Shown piece after piece: positions 17,302-24,871 of a stretch of DNA of 64,000 nucleotides. The notes under the pieces were generated by a model, which worked only from the letters and a program-made list of their open reading frames with translations, searched no databases and was not told the origin of the DNA. The stretch covers positions 48,696-112,695 of the forward strand of contig WQXU01000006.1 of the NCBI GenBank assembly GCA_009781635.1. The letters run 5' to 3'. The translations under genes and the position numbers were made by a program. This DNA is from Treponema sp. (GTDB lineage: Bacteria; Spirochaetota; Spirochaetia; Treponematales; Breznakiellaceae). Numbering within the stretch: the first letter of the stretch is position 1; the number at the start of each line of letters is the position of its first letter.

Positions 17302-18624
17302 ATGATTAAACTTGGCGGAGTAAATGTTCCGCATTGTAAAAATACAGCCGGTAAGCTTCCGGAAATTATACCTGTACCTGACGAAGTAAAACTTCCAATG
17401 TCAATGCATTCCGGAATGCCTGCAAATCCCATTGTAGGCATTGGCGATTATGTAAAGGTGGGGCAATTAATCGGTGAAGCTTCCGGCTCAGTATCCTCTC
17501 CTGTGCATGCGAGCGTTTCCGGAACTGTAAAGAGCATCGATACTATTGACAGTATTACAGGTGAAAAAGGCATAACAGTCACTATTGCTTCTGACGGAAA
17601 TCAGACTCCCTGGGAAGGGATGAGTCCTGTGCGCGTTACAAACCTTGAGGAATTCCTTGAAGCTGTAAAAAACTCAGGCGTTGTAGGGCTTGGAGGAGCC
17701 GGCTATCCTACCGCGTCAAAACTTACATTAAAAGAATCTGTTGAAATTGATTATATATTAATAAACGGAGCTGAGTGCGAACCCTTTATCACATCTGATA
17801 CAAGAACCATGACAGATGATGCAGATTATGTGCTGGAAGGCGCAAGGCTTTTAAAACAGTACATCAATCCAAAAAATATTATTATCTGCATAGAAGACAA
17901 TAAACCCCAGGCAATAAAGAGGATGAAAGAACTTTGCAAAGAAGACGGGATAGACGTTCGTGTTCTTCCTTCATTATATCCGCAGGGTGAAAGAAAAGTA
18001 CTTGTTTATAATGTTACAGGAAGAATTGTGCCGGAAGGCGGAAGGCTGCCTGATATCGGCTGCATCGTAATTAATTGCACAACTGTCGCTGTCTTTGCAA
18101 AATATATAAAAAATGGCTGCCCCCTTGTCGCAAGGTGCGTAACAGTTGACGGCTCCGCTGTAAAAAATCCCAAAAATGTTATTGCTCCAATTGGCACTCC
18201 GGTCGGTAAATTGTTTGAGTATTGCGGCGGACTAAAAAGCGATGTAAAAAAAGTAACTCTAGGCGGTCCAATGATGGGAGTTGCCATTCCCAGTCTTGAT
18301 ATTCCCATTGTCAAAATTACAAACGCAGTTTTGGCATTCTCTGAAAAAGACGCTGTCAGCCATGAGCCTTCACCATGTATAAAATGCGGGCGCTGTATTT
18401 CCAACTGCCCAATGAGTTTGATGCCGCCTTCCATAGAAATTGCATATGAGCAAAAAAAATGCGATCTCTTAAAAAAATACAAGGTAAATATGTGCGCTGA
18501 ATGCGCCTGCTGCGCCTATTCATGTCCTGCAAAAAGACCCCTTGTACAGGTTATGAAACTTGCAGGAGACATGCTCTGGAATTATGAAAAGATGCAAAAA
18601 ACAAAGCAGGCAGAGGTAAAATAA
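17302..18624 (+). CDS. rnfC: Rnf electron-transport complex subunit C
   Basis: Membrane-associated FMN/NADH and iron-sulfur subunit of the ion-pumping ferredoxin:NAD oxidoreductase. The N-terminus 'IKLGGVNVPHCKN' and the Rossmann-like 'VGLGGAGYPTASKL' are typical, and two [4Fe-4S] ferredoxin motifs lie near the C-terminus ('CIKCGRCISNCP' and 'CAECACCAYSCP'). The start is taken at 17302 because 'AAGGGAG' sits 9 nt upstream; in-frame ATGs at 17278 and 17293 lack a spaced ribosome site. First gene of rnfCDGEAB; its stop overlaps the rnfD start. Confidence 0.93.
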   Translation: MIKLGGVNVPHCKNTAGKLPEIIPVPDEVKLPMSMHSGMPANPIVGIGDYVKVGQLIGEASGSVSSPVHASVSGTVKSIDTIDSITGEKGITVTIASDGNQTPWEGMSPVRVTNLEEFLEAVKNSGVVGLGGAGYPTASKLTLKESVEIDYILINGAECEPFITSDTRTMTDDADYVLEGARLLKQYINPKNIIICIEDNKPQAIKRMKELCKEDGIDVRVLPSLYPQGERKVLVYNVTGRIVPEGGRLPDIGCIVINCTTVAVFAKYIKNGCPLVARCVTVDGSAVKNPKNVIAPIGTPVGKLFEYCGGLKSDVKKVTLGGPMMGVAIPSLDIPIVKITNAVLAFSEKDAVSHEPSPCIKCGRCISNCPMSLMPPSIEIAYEQKKCDLLKKYKVNMCAECACCAYSCPAKRPLVQVMKLAGDMLWNYEKMQKTKQAEVK

Positions 18625-19565
18625 TGGCTTTAAATTTACTTGTCTCTCCAGCGCCGCACATCCGCGATAATTCAACAACAAGCCGTATTATGCTCGATGT
18701 AATAATTGCGCTTATTCCTGCCCTTGCAGCAGCAATTTGGATTTTTGGCATAAGAGCCGCACTTGTAACATGTATATGCGTTGTTTCATGTGTTTTCTTT
18801 GAATGGGCCTTTAATAAAATACTAAAAAGAAAAAATACTATCTTTGATTTTTCCGCTGTTCTAACAGGAGTTATTCTTGCTTTTAATCTGCCTGTAACTA
18901 TCCCTTTCTGGCAGGCAATTTTTGGATGCTTTGTCGCTGTCATTTTTGTAAAACAGCTCTTTGGCGGGCTTGGAAAAAATTTCGCAAATCCTGCCGTAAC
19001 AGCGCGCATTGTAATGTTCCTTGCATTTCCTGTCACTATGACAACATGGGTTCTGCCTTTCGATACTGTTACGGGAGCAACCCCCTTATCAGAGCTCTTA
19101 TATGTATTCAAAGGGGAGCCTTATAGTCTTTCCTTCAATACATGGAATTTATTTTTGGGCGTACATGGCGGCTGCATTGGGGAGACAAGTGAACTTGCTC
19201 TTTTAACTGGTTTTATATATCTTTTAATCCGCCGCGTTATATCTCCTTTAATTCCGCTTGCATTCATCGGAACTGTATTTATATTGACTGCCCTTGCAGG
19301 CGGTATTGAGTTTGGAATTTTTCACATTTTATCGGGCGGACTTTTTCTTGGCGCTATTTTCTGCGCAACTGATTATGTAACATCTGCGCAGACAAACACA
19401 GGAAAAGTCATTTTTGGCATAGGCTGCGCTCTTATAACGGTTTTAATCCGGTTTTACGGAAATTATCCGGAAGGTGTATCTTTTGCAATTCTTTTCATGA
19501 ATATGCTTGTTCCTTTTATTAACAGGCTCACATATAAAAAAGCGCTGGGAGGAAAATATAAATGA
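18624..19565 (+). CDS. rnfD: Rnf complex subunit D
   Basis: 313-residue integral membrane subunit with about 8-9 helices. Near residue 153 is 'VTGATPLSELL', which contains the Thr to which FMN is covalently attached in RnfD/NqrB. 'FGGLGKNFANPAVTARI' is a strongly conserved family segment. The start overlaps the rnfC stop (TAATG) and the end overlaps rnfG by 4 nt, so the chain is translationally coupled. Confidence 0.94.
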   Translation: MALNLLVSPAPHIRDNSTTSRIMLDVIIALIPALAAAIWIFGIRAALVTCICVVSCVFFEWAFNKILKRKNTIFDFSAVLTGVILAFNLPVTIPFWQAIFGCFVAVIFVKQLFGGLGKNFANPAVTARIVMFLAFPVTMTTWVLPFDTVTGATPLSELLYVFKGEPYSLSFNTWNLFLGVHGGCIGETSELALLTGFIYLLIRRVISPLIPLAFIGTVFILTALAGGIEFGIFHILSGGLFLGAIFCATDYVTSAQTNTGKVIFGIGCALITVLIRFYGNYPEGVSFAILFMNMLVPFINRLTYKKALGGKYK

Positions 19566-20098
19566 AAAATGATTTTATCCTTCCCGTTCTTGTTTTATCT
19601 CTTATTTGTTTTGTTGTATCCGGCGCGCTTGCGTTTATTAACAGCAAGACACAGCCTGTAATAGAAGCTGCAGCTAAAGAGCGCGCAGAAAAGGCAAGAA
19701 GGGATATTATCCCGCAGGCGGATGACTTTGAATTGCTGGAAATTGAAGGGCTTCCAAAAAGAATTACGGATGTTTACAGGGCAACAAACAATACAGGCTT
19801 TGTCTTTATGATAACAACTCACGGGTATGCTGTAGAAGATATAAAACTTATTTGCGGCATTGATATGGACGGAAAAATCATAAAAACAGCAACCCTTTCC
19901 CAGAATGAGACTCAGGGACTTGGCACTCCAATATTCGAGCAGCCTCATGCAGGCCAGTATTGGAACAGGGACAAAAACGGCATTGAAAGCATTGCCGCTA
20001 TAACGGGAGCTACCATTACATCAAATGCGTATAAAAACGGCATAAGGGATGCATTTATGGCTTTTGAAATTGTACTGCAAAAGGAGGCCCAGAGATGA
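19562..20098 (+). CDS. rnfG: Rnf complex subunit G
   Basis: 178-residue periplasmic flavoprotein subunit with one N-terminal helix ('VLVLSLICFVVSGALAF'). The FMN-binding motif 'ITGATITSNAY' near residue 147 provides the Thr for phosphoester-linked FMN. The region 'LSQNETQGLGTPIF' is another family hallmark. ATGA overlap with rnfD upstream and rnfE downstream. Confidence 0.93.
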   Translation: MKNDFILPVLVLSLICFVVSGALAFINSKTQPVIEAAAKERAEKARRDIIPQADDFELLEIEGLPKRITDVYRATNNTGFVFMITTHGYAVEDIKLICGIDMDGKIIKTATLSQNETQGLGTPIFEQPHAGQYWNRDKNGIESIAAITGATITSNAYKNGIRDAFMAFEIVLQKEAQR

Positions 20099-20790
20099 AA
20101 TGTAAAAACCCCTCCGGGCAAAAACTTTCAATTCTTTTTAATGGAATAATAAAAGAAAATCCTGTTTTGGTTGCGGTTCTCGGCATCTGTCCAATGCTTG
20201 CCGTTTCTACACAGGTATCAAGCGCGATAGGTATGGGAATTGCAACAACCTTTGTTTTGCTGGGAGCCAATGTATCCATTTCGCTTCTTAGAAAAATAAT
20301 TCCGGATAAAGTCCGCATCCCCTGCTATATAGTTTTCATTGCGGGATTTGTAACTATTGTAAAAATGATAATTGAAGCTTATGCGTATACGCTTTATCTT
20401 TCCCTTGGTATTTTCCTTCCCCTTATTACTGTCAACTGCATCATATTTGCCCGTGCGGAAATATTCGCAAGAAAAAATACAATTATTGACTCGGCTCTGG
20501 ATGCAATCGGCATGGGAGCAGGTTTTACGCTTGCAATGCTTGCCATGTCATCGCTGCGTGAAATAATCGGCACCGGAAAATGGCTTGGTTTTGAATTGCC
20601 TGTATTGATTGATTATAATATTCCAATTTTAGTTCTTGCACCGGGAGGATTTGCCGCTTTTGGATTATTAATAGCAATTGTAAATAAAATTTCCAGGGGC
20701 AAGGCTATAAAGAAGAGTGAATTTGGATGTTCAAATTTTTCATCATCCTGCAAAACAGTCTGCCCCTGCGGCAAAGGAGATGCAGCATAA
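20095..20790 (+). CDS. rnfE: Rnf complex subunit E
   Basis: 231-residue multi-helix membrane subunit, paralogous to RnfA. It contains 'NPVLVAVLGICPMLAVSTQ' and 'FLPLITVNCIIF', the two inverted half-repeats carrying the conserved Cys residues that bind an intramembrane iron-sulfur centre together with RnfA. The C-terminal tail has extra Cys residues ('CSNFSSSCKTVCPCGKGD'), which is unusual and may be a lineage trait. It overlaps rnfG by 4 nt and rnfA by 1 nt. Confidence 0.92.
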   Translation: MKCKNPSGQKLSILFNGIIKENPVLVAVLGICPMLAVSTQVSSAIGMGIATTFVLLGANVSISLLRKIIPDKVRIPCYIVFIAGFVTIVKMIIEAYAYTLYLSLGIFLPLITVNCIIFARAEIFARKNTIIDSALDAIGMGAGFTLAMLAMSSLREIIGTGKWLGFELPVLIDYNIPILVLAPGGFAAFGLLIAIVNKISRGKAIKKSEFGCSNFSSSCKTVCPCGKGDAA

Positions 20791-21386
20791 TGGATATAAA
20801 AGCTCTATTTATCATTTTAATGAGCACAGTTCTTGTCAATAACTATGTTCTGTGCCAGTTCCTTGGTATATGCCCATTTTTGGGCGTAACTAAAGTTTTA
20901 AAAAATGCAATCGGCATGGGACTTGCTGTTACATTTGTAATGTCCCTTGCTACTGCGGCAACATGGCCTATCCAAATATTTATACTTGATAGAAACGGCA
21001 TGGGTTACATGCAAATTATTGTTTTTATTCTTGTAATCGGCGCGCTTGTGCAATTTGTTGAAATTGTTTTAAAAAAATATATACCTTTTCTTTATGAGGC
21101 GCTGGGTGTTTACCTTCCGTTAATTACCGTCAACTGCGGAGTGCTTGGCGTTACAATTGTAAATATCAATAAAGAATATACGTTTACAGAATCAATTGTA
21201 AACGCGCTTGGAGCCGGGCTTGGGTTTCTGCTTGCAATGGTAATTTTTTCCGGTATCCGCGAACATACCGAAAATGCAGATCCGCCCAAATCATTTAAAG
21301 GTTTGCCGATAACGCTTATATCAGTTGCAATTCTTTCGTTATCATTTTTTGGATTTACAGGAGTAATAGAAAACCTGTTCGGGTAA
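20790..21386 (+). CDS. rnfA: Rnf complex subunit A
   Basis: 198-residue membrane subunit with 'NNYVLCQFLGICPFLGVTK' and 'YLPLITVNCGVLGVTIVN', the half-repeats shared with RnfE. The start is taken at 20790, where ATG overlaps the rnfE stop (TAATG). A longer in-frame start at 20727 would add 21 residues inside rnfE and break the conserved N-terminus. Confidence 0.93.
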   Translation: MDIKALFIILMSTVLVNNYVLCQFLGICPFLGVTKVLKNAIGMGLAVTFVMSLATAATWPIQIFILDRNGMGYMQIIVFILVIGALVQFVEIVLKKYIPFLYEALGVYLPLITVNCGVLGVTIVNINKEYTFTESIVNALGAGLGFLLAMVIFSGIREHTENADPPKSFKGLPITLISVAILSLSFFGFTGVIENLFG

Positions 21387-21394
21387 TAATAATT

Positions 21395-22204
21395 ATGGAA
21401 ACAATTTATATTGCTGTTTTTTCAGTAACTCTTATCGGTATTATCTGCGCCGCAGTCCTTTGCATTGCTTCTAAATTCATGCAGGTAAAGATTGATCCAA
21501 GAATCAATGAGCTTACAGAATGCATGCCCGGGGTCAATTGCGGCGCCTGCGGTTATCCCGGCTGCTCAGGTTATGCTCTTGCATTGCTTTCTGATAATAA
21601 TATTAAAACCAATTTGTGTACTCCCGGCGGTTTTGAAGTACTGGAAAAGATAAGCAGGATTTTAGGCGTGGAAACAGGCAGCATCGAAAAAAAATGCGCA
21701 ATTGTCTTTTGCAGCGGTGATTTTAATTCACGTAACAAAAAAATGGAATACGCAGGGATTAAATCCTGCGAAGCTGCAAAACAGCTTTACGGAGGAGAAA
21801 ACTCCTGCGCTAATGGATGCCTTGGTTACGGCGACTGTAAAACAGCATGCCCGGGTAATGCGATCTGCATGGAGGGCGGTCTTGCAAGGATAATAACAAA
21901 TCTTTGCACAGGGTGCGCTTTATGCGTTAAAGCATGTCCAAACGCTCTTATATCGGTATTAAATACATGCACTCCAGTTTTTGTGTTATGTAAAAATACG
22001 GAAAAAGGATCTGTGACAAGAAAAAAATGCTCAAGGGGATGCATCGGCTGCGGTAAATGCGCACGTGAATGCAGGGATAAGGCTATAACAATTGAAAATA
22101 ACCTTGCTGTAATTAATTATGAAAAATGCAGCGGCTGTAATACCTGTATTGAAGTTTGCGTTGTAAAATGCATTAAAGGATCCTACTTGCCTGCCGTTTC
22201 GTAA
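21395..22204 (+). CDS. rnfB: Rnf complex subunit B (ferredoxin-like)
   Basis: 269-residue electron-input subunit. After one N-terminal helix comes the [4Fe-4S] cluster domain 'GVNCGACGYPGCSGYA' (residues about 49-64), followed by several ferredoxin clusters: 'CLGYGDCKTACP', 'CTGCALCVKACP', 'CIGCGKCARECRD' and 'CSGCNTCIEVC'. This many clusters matches the long Rnf type of anaerobes. It completes rnfCDGEAB, an Na+- or H+-coupled ferredoxin:NAD+ oxidoreductase. Its 3' end overlaps the convergent glycosyltransferase gene by 22 nt. Confidence 0.93.
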   Translation: METIYIAVFSVTLIGIICAAVLCIASKFMQVKIDPRINELTECMPGVNCGACGYPGCSGYALALLSDNNIKTNLCTPGGFEVLEKISRILGVETGSIEKKCAIVFCSGDFNSRNKKMEYAGIKSCEAAKQLYGGENSCANGCLGYGDCKTACPGNAICMEGGLARIITNLCTGCALCVKACPNALISVLNTCTPVFVLCKNTEKGSVTRKKCSRGCIGCGKCARECRDKAITIENNLAVINYEKCSGCNTCIEVCVVKCIKGSYLPAVS

Positions 22205-23316
22205 ATAATCTGTAAGGTACGTTCTACGCAGGTTTCCCATGAATATTCCTTCGCCCTTTCAAGCCCCAGACGCCGGCATTCATTGTACATACTGCGGTCG
22301 CTGCTTATTGTAATCATTCTGTCGGCCATATCTTCAGCATTTGACGGATCAAAGTAAAGAGCGGCATGCTCTGCAGCTTCCGGCAGCGAGGCGGCGCGGG
22401 CGCAGAGTACAGGCACTCCGCAGGCCATTGCTTCAATAACCCCCATGCCAAAGCCTTCGTACATTGAAGGGACGACAACAAAGTCTGCGCCTGCATAAAG
22501 CTCAGGCAGGCTCTTGATTGGAAAGTGTCCTGTAAAGAAAATATCGGATCTCCAGGGAGAAGAAGATGCAATATCTTTTACAACAGAGGCATTATTGCTG
22601 TCTCCTCCTGCCATTACAAGCCTGTGCGGATATTTTGTTTTTTCTTTGAATATATTAAAAGCTTCAATGAGCCTTGAATGATTTTTTATCGGATGATCTA
22701 TGCGCGATACGCACAGCACATAGGGACGGCGGAAACTAAACGGCTGAATTAAAAGAACGCTCTCTTCGTTACGCTGCCTTGGATAGAATGAAGAATGATC
22801 GATCCCGTTTGGCACAACCTCTATCCTGTTTTCTTTTACACGCGCGCGTTCTATCAATTCCTGCTTAACCCATCCGCTTACCGCAATAATCCTGTCCAGC
22901 CGGCGCAGGGAGTTAGGCATCATCATACGCAGTAAAGCTCCAAGGGGAACTCTTGTCTTGCGGTCTCCATAATACGCTGCCATGTCATGGACTACCCCGA
23001 TAGCAGGGCACGGCGATCTGTAAGGAAGATGTTTATGGGCTGCCGGGAAAAAACAAGCGTCAAATTGCCTGTTTACTGCAAACTTCGGGTATTTGTAGAT
23101 ATGCCAAATTGAGTTTGCGGTTCTCCCGTGTATCGAGCATTGAGGAATAAACTCAAAATTCGGCGCCACATCGCTGTAAGTATACCTGTCATATTCCCAT
23201 CCAAAAAGTTCAAAAAGAGCTTCTGAAGGTTTAAAGCGCTTTAATAACTGGGTTAAATACATACCAACTCCGGACTTACCGCCGTCACAGGCAAAGGTAT
23301 CCAGCCCTATTTTCAT
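22183..23316 (-). CDS. Glycosyltransferase family 4
   Basis: 377-residue GT-B enzyme. N-terminal 'TFACDGGKSGVGMYLTQLL' is the glycine-rich acceptor-domain loop. The C-terminal domain has 'FFTGHFPIKSLPELYAGAD' and the donor motif 'YEGFGMGVIEAMACGVPVL' with the E-x7-E pair. It is a single gene unlinked to the glycan cluster, convergent with rnfB and followed upstream by the nrdR tail region. Substrate unknown. Confidence 0.85.
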   Translation of the reverse strand: MKIGLDTFACDGGKSGVGMYLTQLLKRFKPSEALFELFGWEYDRYTYSDVAPNFEFIPQCSIHGRTANSIWHIYKYPKFAVNRQFDACFFPAAHKHLPYRSPCPAIGVVHDMAAYYGDRKTRVPLGALLRMMMPNSLRRLDRIIAVSGWVKQELIERARVKENRIEVVPNGIDHSSFYPRQRNEESVLLIQPFSFRRPYVLCVSRIDHPIKNHSRLIEAFNIFKEKTKYPHRLVMAGGDSNNASVVKDIASSSPWRSDIFFTGHFPIKSLPELYAGADFVVVPSMYEGFGMGVIEAMACGVPVLCARAASLPEAAEHAALYFDPSNAEDMADRMITISSDRSMYNECRRLGLERAKEYSWETCVERTLQIIYETAGK

Positions 23317-23371
23317 TCAATCCCCCATTCTAGTGTCTAAAGCATAGCATAAAATTAAAAAGGTGTCAGGT

Positions 23372-23532
23372 AAAAAAAGACCGCGTAAAAGCCGTTCTTT
23401 GATGAACTAAGCTCTACGCGGCCTTAAGAAACTCTCTTCAAAAAAAATAAATCTCCCGATTTTTGAAGAGCGCTGCCTTTCTTATTCATGCTCAGGCTTA
23501 ACCAAACACGAACCCCACCCAAGAAAAGGCAG
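23372..23532 (-). ncRNA. Candidate structured RNA or 3' UTR downstream of nrdR, ending in a terminator
   Basis: Read on the minus strand, three hairpins follow one another: 23532-23473 (CTGCC-TTTTCTT pairing with AAGAAAGGCAG around a roughly 36-nt loop), 23470-23434 (CTCTTCAAAAA / TTTTTGAAGAG) and 23423-23379 (15-nt imperfect stem), which is followed by T7 (23378-23372). The last is a good rho-independent terminator. The first two are more than a terminator needs. No known RNA family is recognised. Confidence 0.4.
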
Positions 23533-23543
23533 ATTACCTCAAG

Positions 23544-24005
23544 TTATATATTTTCTCCTACCTTTTTTATCTCATCTATAAATTCATCAAGGTTGTTAAA
23601 ATGTTTGTAAACAGAAGCAAAACGGATATAGGCAACCTTATCAAGGGCGCCAAGCCTTTCCAGAACCAAATCCCCGATAATCGAGCTTGATATCTCGCGG
23701 CTTCCCTTGCTTAAAATGGCAGTTTCATCTTCAATTTCGTTAACAAGATTTTCAATATGCATCTGGGAAAAGGGCCTTTTTTCCAGCGCCCGCACTACCC
23801 CGCGCTCCAGTTTCATGCGATCAAAAGGCTCGCGTCTTGAGTCCTTTTTTACCACCATAAACTGTCTTTCATCAATTTTTTCGTAACTTGTAAAACGATA
23901 GCTGCAGCTTATGCATTCTCTTCTGCGGCGCACAGCATCCCCGTTTGCCAATGTCCGGGATTCAATTACCTTGTCTTCGATAGTACCGCAATGGGGGCAC
24001 CTCAT
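23544..24005 (-). CDS. nrdR: Transcriptional repressor NrdR
   Basis: 153-residue regulator of ribonucleotide reductase genes. N-terminal zinc ribbon 'MRCPHCG...ECISCSYRF' (four Cys) followed by the ATP-cone ('VVKKDSRREPFDRMKLERG'), which senses ATP/dATP. Length is typical. NrdR-like boxes lie directly upstream (24017-24119), suggesting autoregulation. No nrd structural genes are in the window. Confidence 0.95.
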   Translation of the reverse strand: MRCPHCGTIEDKVIESRTLANGDAVRRRRECISCSYRFTSYEKIDERQFMVVKKDSRREPFDRMKLERGVVRALEKRPFSQMHIENLVNEIEDETAILSKGSREISSSIIGDLVLERLGALDKVAYIRFASVYKHFNNLDEFIDEIKKVGENI

Positions 24006-24016
24006 GAATTCTTACC

Positions 24017-24119
24017 TGCCTATATGTAGCGTCAATATTCGTATTTTATTTTTTAGCTACACTACATATAGTACCATATATATAGCGTAATTGTCAATAT
24101 GGTACGCTATATTTTGTAG
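24017..24119. promoter_or_regulatory. Cluster of NrdR-box-like operators between nrdR and the UDG gene
   Basis: Compared with the known consensus ACACTATATATAGTGT, matches are seen at 24059-24074 (13/16), 24073-24088 (13/16) and 24104-24119 (11/16), with a weaker one at 24017-24032. The second and third are exactly 31 bp apart, three helical turns, the usual spacing of tandem NrdR boxes. A 10-bp perfect inverted repeat (ATATAGCGTA / TACGCTATAT) spans the pair. Confidence 0.6.
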
Positions 24120-24179
24120 TATGTAATCCTGTTTCAGGCGCCGGGTGACAGGCAGTAATTATTATATTAAAATGAGAAA

Positions 24180-24860
24180 ATGATTAAGGCAGTTTTAACC
24201 AATTTCCTGGATATTACATCCTGTTTTCTTGGTTCAGGATACAGAATCCGGCAGAATGATAATAAAACGGAAATTATAGATTCCGAAGATGATAATGCTG
24301 ATTCAATTGATAAAATCGCAGATGAAATCAAGGTATGCAGAAATTGTTCTCTTGGCAGTTCAAGAACAAATGCCGCACCCGGAGAAGGCGCTTTAAATCC
24401 CCTTGTTATGGTTATAGGAGAAGGTCCCGGAGAAGAAGAAGACAGGCAAGGACGTCCGTTTGTTGGAAAAGCAGGTCAGCTTTTAGACAAAATGCTTGCT
24501 TCCATATCACTCTCCCGTACAACAAATACCTTTATTGCAAATGTGGTAAAATGCCGTCCTCCAAAAAACCGTGACCCATACCCTGAAGAGGCTGCCGCCT
24601 GCGCGCACTTTCTTGAAAGGCAGATAACTCTTTTAAAGCCGAAATATATTCTTGCTTCCGGCAGGGTTGCATCTCAAACCCTTTTAAAGACATCAGAAAA
24701 TATCGGTAAATTAAGGGGAAGATGTTTTGATCTTGCTGCCGGTAATGATACATATCCTGTTCTATGCACATATCATCCTTCTTTTCTTCTGCGTGATGAA
24801 AGTTATAAGCGTCCCGCATGGGAAGATTTAAAACTCCTTCGCAGCAAGCTCGATAGCTGA
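24180..24860 (+). CDS. Type 4 (Fe-S) uracil-DNA glycosylase
   Basis: 226-residue base-excision repair enzyme that removes uracil from DNA. The four cluster cysteines are Cys53, Cys56 ('KVCRNC'), Cys125 ('NVVKCRPP') and Cys141. Catalytic loop 'VIGEGPGEEEDRQGRPF' and C-terminal 'TYHPSFLLR' are present. The first 45 residues are an unconserved N-terminal extension. It is transcribed divergently from nrdR across the NrdR boxes and lies 11 nt before priA. Confidence 0.92.
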   Translation: MIKAVLTNFLDITSCFLGSGYRIRQNDNKTEIIDSEDDNADSIDKIADEIKVCRNCSLGSSRTNAAPGEGALNPLVMVIGEGPGEEEDRQGRPFVGKAGQLLDKMLASISLSRTTNTFIANVVKCRPPKNRDPYPEEAAACAHFLERQITLLKPKYILASGRVASQTLLKTSENIGKLRGRCFDLAAGNDTYPVLCTYHPSFLLRDESYKRPAWEDLKLLRSKLDS

Positions 24861-24871
24861 CGGAGTACAGA

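Noticed and set aside
23372..23532. 6S RNA, SRP RNA or tmRNA
   Set aside because: No closing long-range stem with a central bubble, no GGAA-tetraloop SRP domain, and no tag-peptide ORF; kept only as an unnamed candidate RNA.
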